The notes beneath the pieces were generated by a model. It was given only the letters and a program-made list of their open reading frames with translations. It searched no databases and had not been told where the DNA came from. Both the position numbers and the translations under genes were made by a program. Below, one piece after another: positions 59,901 through 64,000 of a stretch of 64,000 bases of DNA. Origin of the DNA: Toxoplasma gondii ME49 (Eukaryota > Apicomplexa > Conoidasida > Eucoccidiorida > Sarcocystidae); the NCBI RefSeq assembly GCF_000006565.2, contig NC_031475.1, positions 3,796,522-3,860,521 of the forward strand, in the 5' to 3' direction. Numbering within the stretch: position 1 is the first letter of the stretch; every line of letters starts with the position of its first letter.

Positions 59901-61356
59901 AGTAGGGAGAGTCGATGGAAGGTGGGGTTTCCAACGCTGAACGAAGGTTAGTGGTCTTTTTGTTTTCAGGCGATTGTCTCACTCCTTCGGGAGTTCCCGT
60001 CCCTCCGAGGCAAAACATGGCTTGCCTTTACGTGCAAGTAAGTCGGTAGATCTGTGTTGTTCCTTAGTCAACTGACGGCCGCCGGTGTTGTTTCGGCTTT
60101 CGAATTTTGCGGTCGTCCACTGAGGCGCCGTACCCCTTTGTTCAGTTTGTACCGTCCTTCAAAGAGCAGTCCGACCCTTTCAGTCGCTCCTTTTCACTGT
60201 GTCAATTTTTCCTCTGTAGGTCGCCAACGGAGTTAGCCGGCGGCGAGGACTTCCGATCCGTCGTGGCAGATGTCCTTAAAGTAGGTTCAGAAAGAATTGG
60301 CGAGCTTTCCTTAAATTCGTTTATACGTATCCCTTGTTCCGTGCATTTCACGTTTCCCGAATTGTCCATGCAATCTGCGTTGCAGGGAGGTGGTTGTGGG
60401 ATACGCGTGATTGATCCGAATGAGGGAATATTTTTATTCGTATGCGGCGAGGACAGATGCATATAGCATGTTGACTTCCCGACCGTGACTTCACTTCATT
60501 CGGTTCGACCCTCACCCACACAACTTCGATCACTTTAGACTATGTTGGATCCAAACATTTCAAGCCTGAACCGTTTTTCTACTGGGTCAGGTGTTGTGTT
60601 TCCACCTAACCGGATGGCATCGTAGCAATAGCGATCGCGCCTGCTCTGATGCCTATCAGCCGCATCTGCAAAGCCCTACAATCTGCATCCTCCTCATCGT
60701 AGGGCGAAACAAGAGTTGGATGCTGAGACACATACACCGTTCGCGCCTCCATGTTTCGGCGAAACGTGATACTTCGGCATGCGGCCCCTGTATGTGAGCC
60801 TATGCATTTCCTTATTTTCTGGTCTCAGCAAGACGGAGCAGACCAGTATATCTCGGGCATTGGCGTGAACTGTGCTCCCATCTCGACGACGGTGCCTTTG
60901 CTGTGTTCGCCACCGCTTCGCGATTCGCTCGCTGCGTCTCTTGAAAAAACACGCGATCCTTGGAGCCTCCAAGTCGTGTGCTATCCAAACAACGAGGCCG
61001 CCAGGAACACTAAGGATTGCTCTTCCAAGGATTTTGAGTCGCAGGAAGAGTCCTGCCATGGTCATGTAAGCCGTGCCGAGACTTGCATGTGCAGTATAGG
61101 AGTAGATCAGTCTACCACGGTGAAACCTCAGACCTCGCTTGTTTCTGGGTCTGCAGCTGGCGGCCTGCGTTGTCAGCCGAAGCTCCGGGCAAATCGCATG
61201 CCACACGGTTTCACGAAAACTATAAAGCACCCGCTGGCGTCTCGTGTTCCAGCGTGGCTGAATGGAGGTGTTACTGCTGTAGGCGGGTGTTGTGGGACGG
61301 GTCCAGAGGACTTGAAGGAGATTCGCGCTGTTCTCGAAAACCTAGGCGTTTACTAG
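56961..61356 (+). CDS. Homocysteine S-methyltransferase
   Basis: This enzyme transfers a methyl group from S-methylmethionine or S-adenosylmethionine to homocysteine, giving methionine. Eight exons with closed phases give 434 residues: 56961-57083, 57616-57693, 58114-58368, 58875-58987, 59334-59412, 59970-60037, 60220-60280 and 60829-61356. Family blocks appear in order: ILLLDGGLGTHLRALGAE, PLWASKAVLS, DFFDAGADVAITATYQ, ASLTGFAQIGL, VSNGSYGASLGGGAEYRGNY, VDGVVFETLPEHAEA, KTWLAFTCK, GIGVNCAP and VTAVGGCCGTGPEDL. The Cys of GVNC and the Cys pair of GGCC are the three zinc ligands that activate homocysteine, and all are present. Two insertions are seen: a charged one after the third block (58200-58368), and about 75 residues between VVCYPNNEA and the GGCC motif. 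There is no targeting peptide, so it is probably cytosolic. It is the YagD/Mht1/HMT type, not the large cobalamin enzyme. Confidence 0.93.
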
Positions 61357-63536
61357 AGTGATCGCCGGATCATGTCGCATGCAGGCATGGCAGTGGAATT
61401 CCGTAGTGAAGCAGCAGTCCAGATCATCAACAATACACGCATGTACTTTTTTGTGACAATATCTAACAAAAGATGTCCCATCCACGCCTGTACTAGTCTC
61501 TGATTGGGTTGTAGTCGCCGTCTACGTCCGCGCGTAGGCGGCGGCGAGTCAGGAGACATAGCGTTTCTTTAGTCACAGTACCAGGAGGGCTGTAACATAT
61601 ACATGTGAATTATAATTGTATTCAAAAGCAAGTGGAGCTGGTCTTCCAGTTGTAAGATGTGTATTCAATTCTGTAGTGTATATATACATCCGGGTGAGCG
61701 CAGATATATGCTTTTTTTTTGCGTGCATATATTTTGGTCGCCTCTGTGTCACGATGATGAGAACTATGCTATCCCAGGGTGCGCAGAAAAAGGGCAGGCC
61801 CTTTTTGGCGGTAAGGCCGCATCCACTGTACAAGGAAACGTGTGGTTCCACAAGGAATAATTACTTAAAACGTCGGGGCCTGTATACGTGAAGGTAAGGA
61901 GGCAAGGCGCGCCTACGGCCTCCTTGTTTCGCGCAGACCATTTCGTCGTACTTTTTGTCAGCTCGCATGCAACGAGCCTTTCAATTTCACAACCTCAACC
62001 GGGGTGATTCCTGAGGGGTTCTACTGCACGTGCGGTTCGACACTGTTGCTGCATGGGCACAGGGAAAATCAATGCTGAGCTTGAAGCACTGCGTTTTGTG
62101 TGTTGTTTTTCCCCAAATGAAAATGCATTTTTCACACCTCTGAGGTGTGTTCATGTGACTCACCATTCGGTGACAGCAACGCCCCGTTTGACTACGAAAT
62201 CACTTACAGGTGCTTAGTCCAAAGTGATGCCTGCTGGCTACTTGGTTGAAGAGAGAACTGTTCCATGGTCCATCTGAGCGAGCTATTAGAGCAGTGGTTT
62301 GCAGAGAGACGAAAAACCGCCCATAACAGGGAGGGTGAAAGACATATGTAGCTTCAGACGGTCAGTGGCACTTCAAAGGACCAGCGCGATTTTGCGCTGA
62401 GAAAGGGGAACCTTCTGTACATAGACAAACGGAGCAATGCCTCGCCTACCTTGTCCGTCGGCGTCAAAACTGTCAGATTGTCAGATGTCGGATGCCGTGA
62501 GGGGGTTCCATTAGCGCAGTTTCACATGGCCGACACTGTTCTGGAGGAGCTTTCGAAGACCGTTACTCGAAATAGGAAAGCGATAAGTAAGTTTAATCTC
62601 CTAGTGACAAGAACGAAGTGCAGACAATCGTAGTTTGCGTCTCTGCGCTGGAGAGAGCGAAGCAGCGTGGTGCCAGTCTCCATATTGGTGCATCTTTCCT
62701 TCGAAGCGAATGAGTCTCGATGTCGAAGATTTTTTGTTGGTGCCTTTTTTTGTGAGGCGACAGGATGTCGTCCTTATCCGCTCTGGACACGGCATGTGCT
62801 AAAACGGGCACCTCATGCCTTCCGTGTGAGTATGGTGCTTCTCTTACTTTGTTTCCTTGTCGTGGGACACACTGTCCCGCGACCGTACGCACACAAACGA
62901 AGAGCGGAAGTGAGAGAGCAACAGAAAACAGATAACGGTTCGCACTGACCAGTCATCAGCCAACACGCGACACTTGCGTCAGAACAGTCCATGGCACTGA
63001 CATGAAACTCGTTCTGAGAAAAAAAGACACATTCGGCGAAAGGTGCACTCTTCCACAAGAAAATGGTCCTCTTCCCACGGGCCCTTCACAGGCGCCCAAG
63101 GGGTTGGGTGTACCTGTTTGACATCGTCGACGCGCTCTGGTGTGTTTTCCGGGGCTCCTTCCACTTGCTCGGACCACCCAGATGCATGTAGCAGTCATGT
63201 CCAAGTAGATCGGCTACATCCGCTGACCCATCCCCGTCGTGCGATATGCCCAATGTCAGATCAGAAGGAGCATGCGCGGTGTACCGGAACTATCCCTTTG
63301 CTCCAACAACCCCATCCACCGTGGTAGGCAGGTCGCTCTCGACAAACGACATGATCGCGATATCTTCTGTAGCGTGTTTCTCACACAGCCTGCCACAAGC
63401 AACCGTTTGCTTCCAGGGTGACAAAACACGTGTCTTGCAACGACGTCTGTGTCTCCATACGCGTAGCAGTACTATTTCCTAGGAAGCCATACGGGTGGAG
63501 CAGCTGCTGCGTGACAGTCGGACGATGTTTCGACAT
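61357..63536. other. Spacer between converging methyltransferase and UMP-CMP kinase genes
   Basis: These 2.2 kb lie between two stop codons and should hold both 3' UTRs. A perfect 8-bp inverted repeat (cacacctc t gaggtgtg) lies at 62133-62149. No coding domain or tRNA-like fold was found. A short ORF with a hydrophobic start near 62831 has no further support. Confidence 0.55.
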
Positions 63537-64000
63537 TCACAGATTCTTGAAAAGCTGATCGACGCGACTCCACACCTGCTCGACGGTTTGCCCCGCATCG
63601 ATCGCCTTGACCTTGTTTTGCTTTTCAAAATACTGAACAATGGGCATCGTCTCTTCTTTGTACGTTCTAAATCTCTTCTTGATTGCTGCCGCGTTGTCGT
63701 CGGCACGCCCGCTATGCTTCCCACGCTCCAGCAACCGCGCCTCCATCGTTTCCTCCGAGCAGTCCAGAAACAAACAGAAACAGATCTCGACGCCACTGTC
63801 ACTGTCAGCACAAGCGCCGTTGGCTTGGGAAGCGTTCGCAGCTCCATCAGCCGCGGTCTTTCCCTCGGCTTGAAGCTGCTCGAGAACTTGCTTGCACTGA
63901 GGAGCGAGCTCCGGATTTGTAGTGCTGATCTGTTCTAGTTTTGTCATTAGATTCTCCCGCTTCGTGAAGGACAACCAGCCATCGAGATTGTCCTGATTGC
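63537..64000 (-). CDS. UMP-CMP kinase, 3' part (5' end outside window)
   Basis: This nucleoside monophosphate kinase phosphorylates UMP and CMP with ATP. The visible part starts at the right edge with NQDNLDGWLSF, the continuation of the family's FPRNQDN motif. It continues through CFCLFLDCSEETMEARLLER, GKHSGRADDNAAAIKKRFRT (the LID, with its catalytic arginines) and KVKAIDAGQTVEQVW, and ends at FKNL with TGA at 63537. The P-loop and the nucleotide-binding helices lie outside the window. Between DNLDGW and CLFLDC there are about 60 residues where the family usually has about 15. The extra part is Ala/Gln/Glu-rich (VLEQLQAEGKTAADGAANAS). The frame is open to the edge, so no intron is seen here. 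Confidence 0.9.
   Translation of the reverse strand, partial: NQDNLDGWLSFTKRENLMTKLEQISTTNPELAPQCKQVLEQLQAEGKTAADGAANASQANGACADSDSGVEICFCLFLDCSEETMEARLLERGKHSGRADDNAAAIKKRFRTYKEETMPIVQYFEKQNKVKAIDAGQTVEQVWSRVDQLFKNL

Noticed and set aside
62133..62149. Perfect inverted repeat cacacctc t gaggtgtg
   Set aside because: Too short to be significant in a 64-kb window without other support.
62831..62947. Short ORF with a hydrophobic, signal-like start (MVLLLLCFLVVGHT)
   Set aside because: It is only 38 residues, has no conserved feature, and lies in a spacer between two 3' ends. Most likely chance.
1..64000. CRISPR arrays, bacterial operons, tRNA and rRNA genes
   Set aside because: None seen. The window is eukaryotic, and no cloverleaf-like or rRNA-like block could be identified by eye.

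Overview
The window looks like nuclear DNA of a coccidian apicomplexan, most likely Toxoplasma gondii or a close relative (Hammondia, Neospora). The reasons are genes rich in short introns with clear gt..ag borders, very long disordered Ser/Arg/Glu/Gly-rich extensions around small conserved domains, (TA)n microsatellites confined to introns and spacers, and a nuclear copy of the end of a mitochondrial cytochrome b gene of Toxoplasma type. I rebuilt the exons by hand from splice signals and codon phase. Most protein-coding calls below are therefore spliced models, not single ORFs.

Region 1-5.4 kb is two tandem arrays: a 488-bp unit (about 2.4 copies, continuing to the left of the window) and a 1.21-kb unit (three copies plus a partial fourth). 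Both carry small exons whose lengths are multiples of three and which are flanked by phase-1 introns, and the last unit supplies an in-frame stop. I read this as the 3' part of one unrecognised gene that grew by tandem exon duplication.

The rest is six genes in alternating orientation. A minus-strand PAP/TUTase-family RNA nucleotidyltransferase (8.3-16.3 kb) faces away from a plus-strand class-IV-like histone deacetylase (18.95-24.2 kb) across a 2.6-kb spacer holding the cytochrome b NUMT. A 1,698-residue minus-strand membrane protein (24.9-30.4 kb) faces away from a 13-exon plus-strand PHD-PHD-SET histone lysine methyltransferase (34.9-47.4 kb) across a 4.4-kb spacer. A 1,242-residue unknown minus-strand protein (49.8-53.6 kb) faces away from an eight-exon homocysteine S-methyltransferase (57.0-61.4 kb). 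The window ends in the 3' part of a minus-strand UMP-CMP kinase (63.5 kb to the edge).

There is no operon logic here, as expected for a eukaryote. Two of the genes are chromatin modifiers (deacetylase and SET methyltransferase), one is an RNA-tailing enzyme with a mitochondrial-looking N-terminus, and two are housekeeping metabolic enzymes (methionine salvage and pyrimidine nucleotide phosphorylation). The least explained parts are the exon-duplication gene at the left edge and the two large unrecognised proteins.
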